From: Burkholderiales bacterium
GTDB lineage: Bacteria; Actinomycetota; Thermoleophilia; Gaiellales; Gaiellaceae
Direction of reading: 5' to 3'
Assembly: GCA_025935595.1 (NCBI GenBank)
Contig: JAICUZ010000036.1
Location: 1 to 13,776, forward strand
DNA length: 13,776 nt
Shown here: piece by piece, positions 6,807 to 12,995 of the stretch
Numbering within the stretch: position 1 is the stretch's first letter
Layout of the letters: the number at the start of each line of letters is the position of its first letter
Translations under genes and position numbers: made by a program
Notes under the pieces: generated by a model
Databases searched by the model: none
Told to the model about the DNA's origin: nothing
What the model saw: the letters and a program-made list of their open reading frames with translations, nothing else

Positions 6807-6827
6807 CACCTTTAGGTGTCTGACACC
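6803..6827. repeat. palindromic element at a convergent gene junction, containing both stop codons
   Basis: Arms GACACC (6805-6810), loop TTTA, GGTGTC (6815-6820), a central T, then GACACC (6822-6827). It is thus a hairpin plus a second overlapping palindrome GGTGTC-T-GACACC. The nine-base word TCTGACACC occurs twice in direct orientation (6802-6810 and 6819-6827). The SCP2 stop TGA (6804-6806) and the carboxylase stop TAA (6814-6812 on the minus strand) both lie inside it. No T-run follows on either strand, so an intrinsic terminator is doubtful. Confidence 0.75.
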
Positions 6828-8413
6828 AATTCGACGAGCAGCACGCCTCCGGCAACGCGATCGCCCTCGGCAACGTGCACGGCGTCGACTGTCGCGGGAT
6901 ACGGCGCGAGCAGCGGGGTCTCCATCTTCATCGCCTCGAGCACGACGAGCGGCTCGCGCGCGGCGACGCGGTCACCGACTGCGACCAGCACCTTGATCAC
7001 GGTGCCGGGCATCGGCGCGACGACGCTGCCGGACTCCTCGCCCGGACCGTGCGCGTGTGCCGCCGCGTCGACGTCGGGCGGCGGCTGCATTGCCGGCGAG
7101 GGCAGGTTGAGGCGGAAGCCGCCCTGCCAGATCGGATCGGGGAGGCGGCCCGGCGGGGCCGAGAGCGGCGGATGCTCGACGAGGAACGCAGTTGTCGCCT
7201 CCCCGGCGCGGAGCACCGGGTGCGCGACGAGCCAGCGGAGGAACGGCAGGTTGGTGGTAAGGCCGGCGACCTCGGTCGCCGCGAGCGCGTCGGCGAGCCG
7301 GTCGAGCGCATCGTCCCGCGTGTCGCCACTCGCGATCAACTTCGCGATCATCGAGTCGTAGCCGGTGCCGATCTCGTCGCCCTCGGCCACCCCGGCGTCC
7401 ACCCGCACCGACGTGGGCAGCCGTAGGCGCTCGATGCGCCCGGCCTGCGGCAGGAACGTCCGCGGGTCCTCCGCGTAGAGCCGAACCTCGACCGCGTGGC
7501 CGTGCAGCGTCGGCGTGACGTCGAGCTTCTCACCGCGCGCGATCCGGAGCTGCCACTGCACCAGGTCGACACCCGTCACAGCCTCGGTCACCGGATGCTC
7601 GACCTGGATGCGGCCGTTCAGCTCGAGGAAGAAGAACTCGCGACCTTCGACGACGAACTCCGCCGTGCCTGCGGAGCGGTAGCCGATCGCGCGCGCGAAG
7701 CGAACGGCGGCGTCGCTCATCTGCGCGCGCAGGTCTGCGTCGAGTGCGGGCGACGGCGACTCCTCGAGCACCTTCTGGTGGCGCCGTTGCACGGAGCAGT
7801 CGCGTTCGCCCAGTGCGAGCACGGTGCCGTGCGCGTCGGCGAGGAGCTGGATCTCGACATGACGGGGCCGTTCGAGGTAGCGCTCGAGGTACACACGGTC
7901 GTCGCCGAACGCAGACTTCGCCTCGCGGCGCGCCGCAGCGAGCGCCTCCTCGAGCTCTTCACGCGCGCGGACGACGCGCATCCCGCGGCCGCCGCCGCCC
8001 GCGGCCGCCTTGACGATCAACGGCGGCTCGGAGGCGTCGGGGATCGTCGGCACGCCGGCTTCGGCGGCGACGCGCTTCGCCTCGAGCTTGTCACCGCCTG
8101 CACGAAGTGCGCCCGGCGGCGGGCCGATCCACGTCAACCCGGCCGCTGCCACGGCTTCGGCGAAGTCGCCGCTCTCCGCGAGGAAGCCGTAGCCGGGGTG
8201 GACCGCGTCGGCGCCGGTCTCGCTCGCGGCGCGGATGTGCTCCTCCACGTCGAGATACGAGCGAATCGAGACGGTCTCGTCGGCCGAGCGCGCGTGCAAC
8301 GAGCCCGTGTCGTCCGGCGCGACGACCGCGACGGTGCCGAGCCCGAGCCCGCGTGCCGCTCGGAACACGCGCAGCGCGATCTCACCGCGGTTCGCGACGA
8401 GCACCTTGTTCAC
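6812..8413 (-). CDS. acyl-CoA carboxylase alpha subunit: biotin carboxylase plus biotin carrier domain (compact form)
   Basis: Carboxylates its own biotin with ATP and bicarbonate, then hands CO2 to a carboxyltransferase subunit. 533 residues. Biotin carboxylase about 1-415: VLVANRGEIALRV, HPGYGFLAE at 72-80, ATP-grasp glycine loop KAAAGGGGRGM (Lys135), ERDCSVQRRHQK (Cys206, Lys214), and ELNGRIQVEHPVTE with Glu264, Asn266, Arg268. Biotin carrier about 463-533, with the biotinyl lysine Lys496 in EAMKMET. The linker is only about 50 residues, so no full BT domain as in MccA/PccA. Compared with E. coli AccC two segments are missing (see findings). Start GTG 8413 overlaps the MFS stop as GTGA, so it is translationally coupled. 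A plausible partner is the carboxyltransferase at the right edge; substrate (methylcrotonyl-, propionyl- or acetyl-CoA) is not decidable here. Confidence 0.92.
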   Translation of the reverse strand: MNKVLVANRGEIALRVFRAARGLGLGTVAVVAPDDTGSLHARSADETVSIRSYLDVEEHIRAASETGADAVHPGYGFLAESGDFAEAVAAAGLTWIGPPPGALRAGGDKLEAKRVAAEAGVPTIPDASEPPLIVKAAAGGGGRGMRVVRAREELEEALAAARREAKSAFGDDRVYLERYLERPRHVEIQLLADAHGTVLALGERDCSVQRRHQKVLEESPSPALDADLRAQMSDAAVRFARAIGYRSAGTAEFVVEGREFFFLELNGRIQVEHPVTEAVTGVDLVQWQLRIARGEKLDVTPTLHGHAVEVRLYAEDPRTFLPQAGRIERLRLPTSVRVDAGVAEGDEIGTGYDSMIAKLIASGDTRDDALDRLADALAATEVAGLTTNLPFLRWLVAHPVLRAGEATTAFLVEHPPLSAPPGRLPDPIWQGGFRLNLPSPAMQPPPDVDAAAHAHGPGEESGSVVAPMPGTVIKVLVAVGDRVAAREPLVVLEAMKMETPLLAPYPATVDAVHVAEGDRVAGGVLLVELVSDT

Positions 8414-9543
8414 GCGCGGGACGTTAGTCGCCCGAGCAGCGCGAACGAGGCGATGCACACCATCGAGAGCGCGAGGTACGGCACCGCGTCCGCTGTCGCG
8501 TGCGCGAGCCCGCCGCCTCCGGCCGCGCCGATCGTCTCCCCGGGCGCCCAGGCGAGGTTCACGAGCGCGAACGCATAGCCGTAGTCGAGCCCGCGGGCCT
8601 CTGACACGTTGGTGAGGAGCGTCAGCGCCGGGGTGAAGAAGGCGCCGAAGGCGAGGCTTGCCAGCACGACGATGACCGCGAGCAGCGCTGCCGCAGTCGG
8701 CCACGGCAGGAGCGCAGCGAGTATCGCCGAGGCGGCGAGGCCGGTGAGGATGGGGATCGACGTCCCGTGCCGGTCGGACAGCCGGCCGACGAGGACGTTG
8801 TTGCCGGCTTCGAGCGCCGCGGAGCAGAGGAACACGGCGCCGATCGCCGCGCCGCTGTAGCCCAGGTGGGACAGGCGGAGCGGAACGAGCACGGAGAGGT
8901 TGCCGAACAGCAGGCCGGGCAGCGCGACGAGCCAGAAGCAGACGAGCAGCTGCCGGTCCCGGAACGCCGCGAAGAGGGACGAGAGCGGTTGCGGATCGTC
9001 GGGCGGGGCCGCGGACGTCGTGGCCGCGAAGGCGACGAGGCCGAGCGAGGCAATGCCGACGACGGTGAACGTCCAGCCGGTTCCGGCGAGCGAGGCGACG
9101 CCCCCGAGCACCGGTCCGAAGAGCGTGCCGCCGACCGCGGCCGCGAATGCGGAGCCGATCAGCGTCCCACGCCGTCCCTCCGGTGCCGCGGCGATCAGCC
9201 AGGCGAGCGCACCCGTCCACGAGAACGCGCTCGCGATCCCCTGGACGAGTCGGGCGACGAACAGCTGCCATGCGTGGTCGGCCAACCCGAAGATGACCAC
9301 GCAAACCGCGACCGTGCTCAGCCCTGCGACGACGGTCGGCTTCACACCGAGCCGCGCTGCGACGGCGCCGCTCGGGATCGCCCCGACCAGCACCCCGAGC
9401 GGGTATGCAGCCGTGAGCGCACCGGCGCCCGTCTTCCCGAGTCCCAGCGTATGGGTGTAGTGGGGCAAGAGCGGCGTGAGAGCCGAGAAGAAGAGCATGT
9501 CGACGAACACGACGGCTCCCGCCAAAAGGAGGATGCGCTGCAC
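8410..9543 (-). CDS. major facilitator superfamily transporter
   Basis: 377-residue inner-membrane protein, almost entirely hydrophobic segments compatible with 11-12 transmembrane helices in two halves. Seen: N-terminal half with LTAAYPLGVLVGAIPSG and a degenerate motif A (GAVAARLG, without the usual Asp). The central loop around 190-205 contains ATTSAAPPDDPQP. The second half has a well-formed motif A, GRLSDRHG, and then VIVVLASLAFGAFF. The layout resembles drug/H+ antiporters of the 12-helix type, but the substrate cannot be read. Start GTG 9543 lacks a Shine-Dalgarno; TAACGT ends eight bases upstream, consistent with a leaderless message. It is coupled to the downstream carboxylase subunit by a four-base overlap, which may reflect only shared transcription. 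Divergent from the SpoIID-like gene with 29 bases between the starts. Confidence 0.88.
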   Translation of the reverse strand: MQRILLLAGAVVFVDMLFFSALTPLLPHYTHTLGLGKTGAGALTAAYPLGVLVGAIPSGAVAARLGVKPTVVAGLSTVAVCVVIFGLADHAWQLFVARLVQGIASAFSWTGALAWLIAAAPEGRRGTLIGSAFAAAVGGTLFGPVLGGVASLAGTGWTFTVVGIASLGLVAFAATTSAAPPDDPQPLSSLFAAFRDRQLLVCFWLVALPGLLFGNLSVLVPLRLSHLGYSGAAIGAVFLCSAALEAGNNVLVGRLSDRHGTSIPILTGLAASAILAALLPWPTAAALLAVIVVLASLAFGAFFTPALTLLTNVSEARGLDYGYAFALVNLAWAPGETIGAAGGGGLAHATADAVPYLALSMVCIASFALLGRLTSRA

Positions 9544-9551
9544 GGGCTTCG

Positions 9552-9557
9552 ACGTTA
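9552..9557 (-). promoter_or_regulatory. putative -10 element for leaderless MFS-carboxylase transcript
   Basis: TAACGT on the minus strand ends eight bases before GTG 9543. No convincing -35. It shares two bases with the plus-strand hexamer at 9556-9561. Confidence 0.45.
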
Positions 9558-9561
9558 CTCT
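9556..9561 (+). promoter_or_regulatory. putative -10 element for the SpoIID-like gene
   Basis: TACTCT ends 11 bases before ATG 9573, implying a leader of only a few bases. No Shine-Dalgarno fits in that space. It overlaps the opposing -10, so polymerase could occupy only one promoter at a time. Confidence 0.35.
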
Positions 9562-9572
9562 CCGACCTTCGC

Positions 9573-11102
9573 ATGAGGGTCTGGATCGCCGTCGCCGCCG
9601 CAGCGCTCGCGATCCCCGCCGTAGCCTCCGCAGGAACCGTCTTCCTGCTCGACGGGCGCGGGTGGGGACACGGCGTCGGCATGAGCCAGTGGGGCGCCGA
9701 GGGCTACGCCCGGCACGGCTTCGACTACAAGCAGATCCTCGCGCACTACTACCCGGAGACGCACATCGGGATCGCCCGTCCGCGCGACGTCCGCGTGCTG
9801 CTCGTGCAGTCCAAGCCGTCGGTGCGGATCGGCTCGACGGCGCCCTTCCTGGTCGTCGACGCGCGCGGACGCAAGCTGCACCTACCCGCGCGGGCGGTCG
9901 TGGTCGACAAGCGGTTCATGCTGCACCACGTCCGGCTCGCCCAGCCGCTGCGCTTCGTGGCGGGCGCGCAGCCGCTCGAAGTCGATCTCGCCGCCTATCG
10001 CGGAGACGTCGTCGTGAAGGCGAAGCCGGACGGGCTGATGGCCGTCAACGTCCTGCCGCTCGACCGTTACCTCCGCGGGGTCGTCCCGTGGGAGGCGCCG
10101 ACGGGCTGGCACGAGCAGACGTACGAGGCACAGGCGATCGCGGCGCGCTCGTACACGCTCGCGACGCTGAAGCCGTCGGAGGACTTCGACCTCTACCCGG
10201 ACGAGCGATCCCAGATGTACGGCGGCGTCGCCGCCGAGCGCACCGAGACGAACCTGGCGATCGGCGCGACGGCAGGGCAGGTCCTCGTGTGGCGGGATCG
10301 GATCGTCGCCGGGTACTACTTCTCCTCGTCGGGCGGTCGCACCTCGTCGGTGCACGACGCGTGGCCGCGTGCTCACCAGGTGCCGTACCTCGTCTCGGTG
10401 AGCGATCCGTACGACTACATCTCCCCGCACCACGTCTGGCCGACGCAGGTGCTGTCCGCCGCGAAGGTGGCGTCCGTGCTCGGCGTCTCCGGCATCCGTG
10501 ACATCCAGGTGCTCTACAACTCGTCCGGTCGCGCGCGGGCCGTGCGCGTGCTGACCGCGCACGGCTGGCGGCAGTTCCCCGGCGCGACCGTGCGGACGAA
10601 GTTCGACCTCGGCTCGACCGACTTCGACCTCCATGCGATGGAGATCGACGATCCGGGGCGGGCGCTGTTCGGTCAGAGGGTGCATGTGACCGGCTACGTC
10701 CGCGGCCTCGGCCGGGCGCGACTGCAGCAGCTCACTGACGCCGGCTGGGTGACGGTGCGTCACGTGCGCATCTCGCCCACGGGCCGCTTCGATCTGTCGC
10801 TTCGCGCGACCCGGACGACCGAGTTCCGGCTCGCCTACAACGGGCTCGCCGGCGATCCCGTCGGCCTGCAGGTCGCGCCTCGCGTCCTCGTCTCGGCCGA
10901 CGGCGCGCGTCTCCACGCGCGCGTGAGCCCCGCGCTTCCGCTACGGGTGGAGCGTCTGACGAACCGGCGGTGGCGCGCGGTCGCGAGCGCCCGCGGTGTC
11001 TTCGACCGGAGCCTCCGACCGGGCAGCTATCGCATCACCGTCCGGGGCAGTTCGCGCTACGCCGGCGAGATCTCGGCGCCGGTCGCGGTCCACTCGGCCT
11101 AA
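9573..11102 (+). CDS. secreted SpoIID/LytB-domain protein, signature blocks in permuted order
   Basis: 509 residues with a signal peptide (about 1-20, ending AVASA). SpoIID proteins are peptidoglycan lytic transglycosylases acting on stem-peptide-free glycan. The block GRGWGHGVGMSQWGAEGYA, followed by ILAHYYPET, lies at 28-63, whereas classical SpoIID carries it at its C-terminus. The other block, LDRYLRGVVPWEAPTGW with AQAIAARSYTLATL, lies at 163-198; Glu174 matches the proposed catalytic glutamate. FSSSGGRTSSVHDAWP at 250-265 is also family-typical. From about 370 two beta-rich repeats, probably Ig-like, share the pattern R-x-Q/E-x-L-T-x-x-x-W (around 382-470) and may bind cell wall. The likely host does not form endospores, so a general cell-wall remodelling role is inferred. 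ATG 9573 directly precedes the signal peptide. Confidence 0.88.
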   Translation: MRVWIAVAAAALAIPAVASAGTVFLLDGRGWGHGVGMSQWGAEGYARHGFDYKQILAHYYPETHIGIARPRDVRVLLVQSKPSVRIGSTAPFLVVDARGRKLHLPARAVVVDKRFMLHHVRLAQPLRFVAGAQPLEVDLAAYRGDVVVKAKPDGLMAVNVLPLDRYLRGVVPWEAPTGWHEQTYEAQAIAARSYTLATLKPSEDFDLYPDERSQMYGGVAAERTETNLAIGATAGQVLVWRDRIVAGYYFSSSGGRTSSVHDAWPRAHQVPYLVSVSDPYDYISPHHVWPTQVLSAAKVASVLGVSGIRDIQVLYNSSGRARAVRVLTAHGWRQFPGATVRTKFDLGSTDFDLHAMEIDDPGRALFGQRVHVTGYVRGLGRARLQQLTDAGWVTVRHVRISPTGRFDLSLRATRTTEFRLAYNGLAGDPVGLQVAPRVLVSADGARLHARVSPALPLRVERLTNRRWRAVASARGVFDRSLRPGSYRITVRGSSRYAGEISAPVAVHSA

Positions 11103-11185
11103 TCCGCTCGGGGGATTTCCGGGGCGCCTTACCTTCGGTTTACGCAGGCAGGGTGTTTCGCTGACATTCCGGGCCAGGATGGGAA

Positions 11186-11214
11186 TTGACGGTTTCGTAA
11201 TCCCCGAAGAGAGG
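11186..11214 (+). promoter_or_regulatory. leader of the Ala/Lys-rich secreted protein gene: possible -35 and clear Shine-Dalgarno
   Basis: GAAGAGAGG at 11206-11214 ends nine bases before ATG 11224 and is a good ribosome binding site, unlike the leaderless starts nearby. TTGACG at 11186-11191 looks like a -35 box, but no -10 follows at the right distance, so the promoter is uncertain. The rest of the 121-base gap after the SpoIID-like gene shows nothing else recognisable. Confidence 0.45.
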
Positions 11215-11223
11215 TCACGTCAG

Positions 11224-11745
11224 ATGCGGAAGTTCATGGTCATGCTTTCCCTGGTCGCACTCGCAGCTCCTGTTGCAGCGTTCGCGGATGCATCGCCGTC
11301 GCCGGCACAGACGGCGAACGCGATGTGCGCCGCGGCGAAGACGACGATGGGCGCTTCGTTCGCGACGACGTACGGAACGAATGCGGCGAAGTCCAACGCG
11401 TTCGGCAAGTGTGTTTCCTCGCACGCGAAGGCCGCGCAGAACGCGGTCAACAACGCGTCGAAGTCGTGCAAGGCGCAACTGGCTGACGCCAACTTCGCCG
11501 CGAGCCACGACAACAAGTCGTTCGCGCAGTTCTACGGCGGTTCGAAGAACGGCAAGAACGCGATGGGCAAGTGCGTGTCGCAGGCTGTGCAGTCGGCGGT
11601 CGCAGCGCAGGCGAAGGCGTCGAAGGCGGCGCTCAAGTCGTGCAAGGCAGCGATGAAGGCGGACAAGGCGGCGTTCGCCACGACGTACGGCGCCGGCAAG
11701 GACGCACTCGGTAAGTGCGTCGCAGCCAAGAGCGGCACCAAGTAG
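11224..11745 (+). CDS. small secreted Ala/Lys-rich protein with three cysteine-bracketed repeats
   Basis: 173 residues, no family I can name. Signal peptide 1-21 (KFMVMLSLVALAAPVAAFA). The mature part is very rich in Ala, Lys, Ser and Asn and has six cysteines at 35, 63, 82, 117, 140 and 165. These form three units of the pattern C-x-A ... F-A-x-x-Y-G ... A-x-G-K-C-V. FATTYG, FAQFYG and FATTYG lie at 46, 100 and 151; GKCV at 61, 115 and 163. Each unit could close on itself by one disulfide outside the cell, with the Ala-rich spacers forming helices. The start is fixed by the Shine-Dalgarno at 11206-11214. A strong terminator follows 15 bases after the stop, so it probably has its own transcript. 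Function unknown; a structural or cell-surface role is only a guess. Confidence 0.85.
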   Translation: MRKFMVMLSLVALAAPVAAFADASPSPAQTANAMCAAAKTTMGASFATTYGTNAAKSNAFGKCVSSHAKAAQNAVNNASKSCKAQLADANFAASHDNKSFAQFYGGSKNGKNAMGKCVSQAVQSAVAAQAKASKAALKSCKAAMKADKAAFATTYGAGKDALGKCVAAKSGTK

Positions 11746-11760
11746 CGGCGGCGGGCCGCG

Positions 11761-11800
11761 GGCGGGCGCCGGTGCGGCTCCGGCGCCCGCCATCTTCTTT
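11761..11800 (+). terminator. intrinsic terminator of the Ala/Lys-rich protein gene
   Basis: A 12-base-pair perfect stem, GGCGGGCGCCGG (11761-11772) with CCGGCGCCCGCC (11780-11791), closes a seven-base loop (tgcggct) and is followed by the T-rich tract atcttcttt. It begins 15 bases after the stop codon. Confidence 0.88.
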
Positions 11801-11818
11801 AGACGTACGCGAGCTCCA

Positions 11819-11853
11819 GGGGCTAGTAACAGTCTGTTACTAGCCCTGTTTTT
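11819..11853. repeat. perfect palindrome, first copy of a direct-repeat pair; possible second terminator
   Basis: 13-base arms GGGCTAGTAACAG (11820-11832) and its complement (11834-11846) around a central T. A TTTTT run at 11849-11853 follows on the plus strand, so it could terminate transcription there. Its first 22 bases (11819-11840) recur exactly at 12214-12235. Each arm carries a tandem TAG TAA, so the element stops translation on both strands. Confidence 0.85.
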
Positions 11854-11903
11854 GTCACCGTCTTGGCACAGACGTCCCGCGGCGACGTCGCGACACTCGG
11901 CTC

Positions 11904-12221
11904 GTGGGTGTTCGAGCAGCGCCGCGCATCGATCCTCGGCTCCGGCAATTCATCGTCGGGTCGCCGTTCTTCGCGTCGCCGGCAGAGGTGACCCGCGCGA
12001 CCGGCGAGCTCGCGTGGACGCTCGGATTGGCGCGCCCGAGCTACCAGCAGGTGCGTGAGCTGATGGGTGGTGCGAACCGTCCCGCCTCGGTCGCGGTCGG
12101 GGTGCAGACCTCGCGCGGGCGCGTCGTCCTCCGGCATGCGGTGCGGGTGCTGGACGGGCTCTACGAGTACCCGGGGCCGTTCCTCGGAGACTGGTACCTG
12201 AGGTACAAGCGCGGGGGCTAG
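11904..12221 (+). CDS. hypothetical protein, 105 residues, possible helix-turn-helix
   Basis: No family recognised. Codon use is that of a real gene of this genome (G/C at most third positions) and the composition is balanced, unlike the Arg-rich shadow frames around it. Residues about 26-56 (SPAEVTRATGELAWTLGL then RPSYQQVREL) resemble a helix-turn-helix with RPSYQQVREL as recognition helix. The C-terminal half (SRGRVVLRHAVRVLDGLYE, FLGDWYLRYK) looks like mixed alpha/beta. Start GTG 11904 is the first start codon after an in-frame stop in the palindrome at 11841; no Shine-Dalgarno or convincing promoter is visible, so the start is uncertain. The stop TAG lies at the edge of the second palindrome copy and is backed by an immediate TAA. 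The gene lies between two copies of a 22-base repeat and ends 10 bases from the convergent hydratase gene. Confidence 0.6.
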   Translation: MGVRAAPRIDPRLRQFIVGSPFFASPAEVTRATGELAWTLGLARPSYQQVRELMGGANRPASVAVGVQTSRGRVVLRHAVRVLDGLYEYPGPFLGDWYLRYKRGG

Positions 12222-12235
12222 TAACAGTCTGTTAC
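12214..12235. repeat. second copy of the 22-base repeat, at a convergent junction and containing both stops
   Basis: Identical to 11819-11840. Here the palindrome is only GTAACAG-T-CTGTTAC (12221-12235), the outer right arm having diverged. The plus-strand TAG (12219-12221) plus a tandem TAA, and the minus-strand TAA (12234-12232) of the hydratase, all lie in it. No T-run follows on either side. Confidence 0.85.
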
Positions 12236-12981
12236 GAGTGGGAGCGCCAGCCCGGCGACCGCTTCTCGAGGAACGCGCGTAACCCCTCCTGGCCCTCCTG
12301 GCTCGTGCGGTGCGCGGCGATCCGCTCCGCGGTCTCCTCGGCCGACTGCGGTGCACGCGCGAGCTCCTTCGCCGTGCGCGCGGCCGACGGGCCGGCGGAG
12401 AGCAGCTCGCCCACCACACGTTCGACCGCGCCGTCCAGATCGTCGGTCACCTCGTGGATCAACCCGATGCGCAACGCCTCGGTCGCGGAGAACCGCTCGC
12501 CCGTGACGAAGTAGCGGCGCGCCGCACTCGTCCCGATCTTCGCCAGCGCGAACGGCGAGATGACGGCCGGCACGATTCCCAGCTTCACCTCGCTGAACGC
12601 GAACTGCGCCGTCGGTTCGGCGACCGCGATGTCGCAGCACGCGACGAGGCCGCAGCCGCCGCCGAGCGCATGACCCTGGACGCGGCCGACGACCGGAGCG
12701 GGGCAGGAGTCGATCGCGTCCAGCATCGCGCGCAGGCGGAGCGCGTCGGCGACGTTCTCGTCGTACGACAGGTCGACGGACGAACGCATCCACTCGACGT
12801 CGGCTCCCGCGGAGAACGACGGCCCGTCGCCGGACAACACCACAGCCCGCGCGTCGCCGACGTCGGCGAAGGTTGCGGCGAGCTCGTCGATCAGCGCAGC
12901 GTCGAACGCGTTGCGCCGCTCGGGCCGCCCCATGGCAACACGCAGCACGCCTGTCTCGCGCTCGATCCGTAATGCGCTCAC
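12232..12981 (-). CDS. liuC: enoyl-CoA hydratase/isomerase, LiuC (methylglutaconyl-CoA hydratase)-like
   Basis: Crotonase-fold protein of 249 residues, normal length. Oxyanion-hole elements are visible: FSAGADVEWM at 56-65 and GHALGGGCGLVACCDIAVA at 103-121. In rat mitochondrial hydratase the first catalytic glutamate follows GGGC; here this is Gly111. The second glutamate is present as Glu131 in FSEVKLG, followed by IVPAVISPFALAKIG, a run I associate with LiuC-type hydratases of leucine degradation. The upstream carboxyltransferase of methylcrotonyl-CoA-carboxylase type supports conversion of 3-methylglutaconyl-CoA to HMG-CoA. Other crotonases are possible. Start GTG 12981 has no Shine-Dalgarno; TAGGAT lies eight bases upstream. 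The 324-codon open frame upstream of it is Arg-rich antisense and is rejected. Confidence 0.82.
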   Translation of the reverse strand: MSALRIERETGVLRVAMGRPERRNAFDAALIDELAATFADVGDARAVVLSGDGPSFSAGADVEWMRSSVDLSYDENVADALRLRAMLDAIDSCPAPVVGRVQGHALGGGCGLVACCDIAVAEPTAQFAFSEVKLGIVPAVISPFALAKIGTSAARRYFVTGERFSATEALRIGLIHEVTDDLDGAVERVVGELLSAGPSAARTAKELARAPQSAEETAERIAAHRTSQEGQEGLRAFLEKRSPGWRSHS

Positions 12982-12989
12982 GGCGGCCG

Positions 12990-12995
12990 ATCCTA
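12990..12995 (-). promoter_or_regulatory. putative -10 element for leaderless liuC transcript
   Basis: TAGGAT on the minus strand ends eight bases before GTG 12981, in the 29-base gap after the preceding gene. No good -35 was seen. The hydratase may therefore have its own promoter as well as readthrough from upstream. Confidence 0.45.

Noticed and set aside
6812..9682. An open frame of 956 codons on the minus strand, as if the carboxylase had a very long N-terminal extension
   Set aside because: The part above 8413 is an Arg/Pro-rich shadow of the MFS gene in another frame; carboxylase homology begins exactly at GTG 8413 (NKVLVANRGE).
11103..11223. Possible riboswitch or small RNA in the leader before the Ala/Lys-rich protein gene
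   Set aside because: No recognisable aptamer core or stable long hairpin could be made out by eye.
11215..11793. A 192-codon minus-strand frame opposite the Ala/Lys-rich protein
   Set aside because: Almost entirely Arg/Leu with no pattern; the plus-strand gene has a signal peptide, repeats and a ribosome binding site.
12221..12235. Second palindrome copy as an intrinsic terminator
   Set aside because: No T-run follows on either strand and the arms are only seven bases; kept as a repeat.
11823..12419. A 198-codon minus-strand frame crossing the palindromes and the end of the hydratase gene
   Set aside because: Arg-rich and overlapping a well supported gene in another frame; no start signal.
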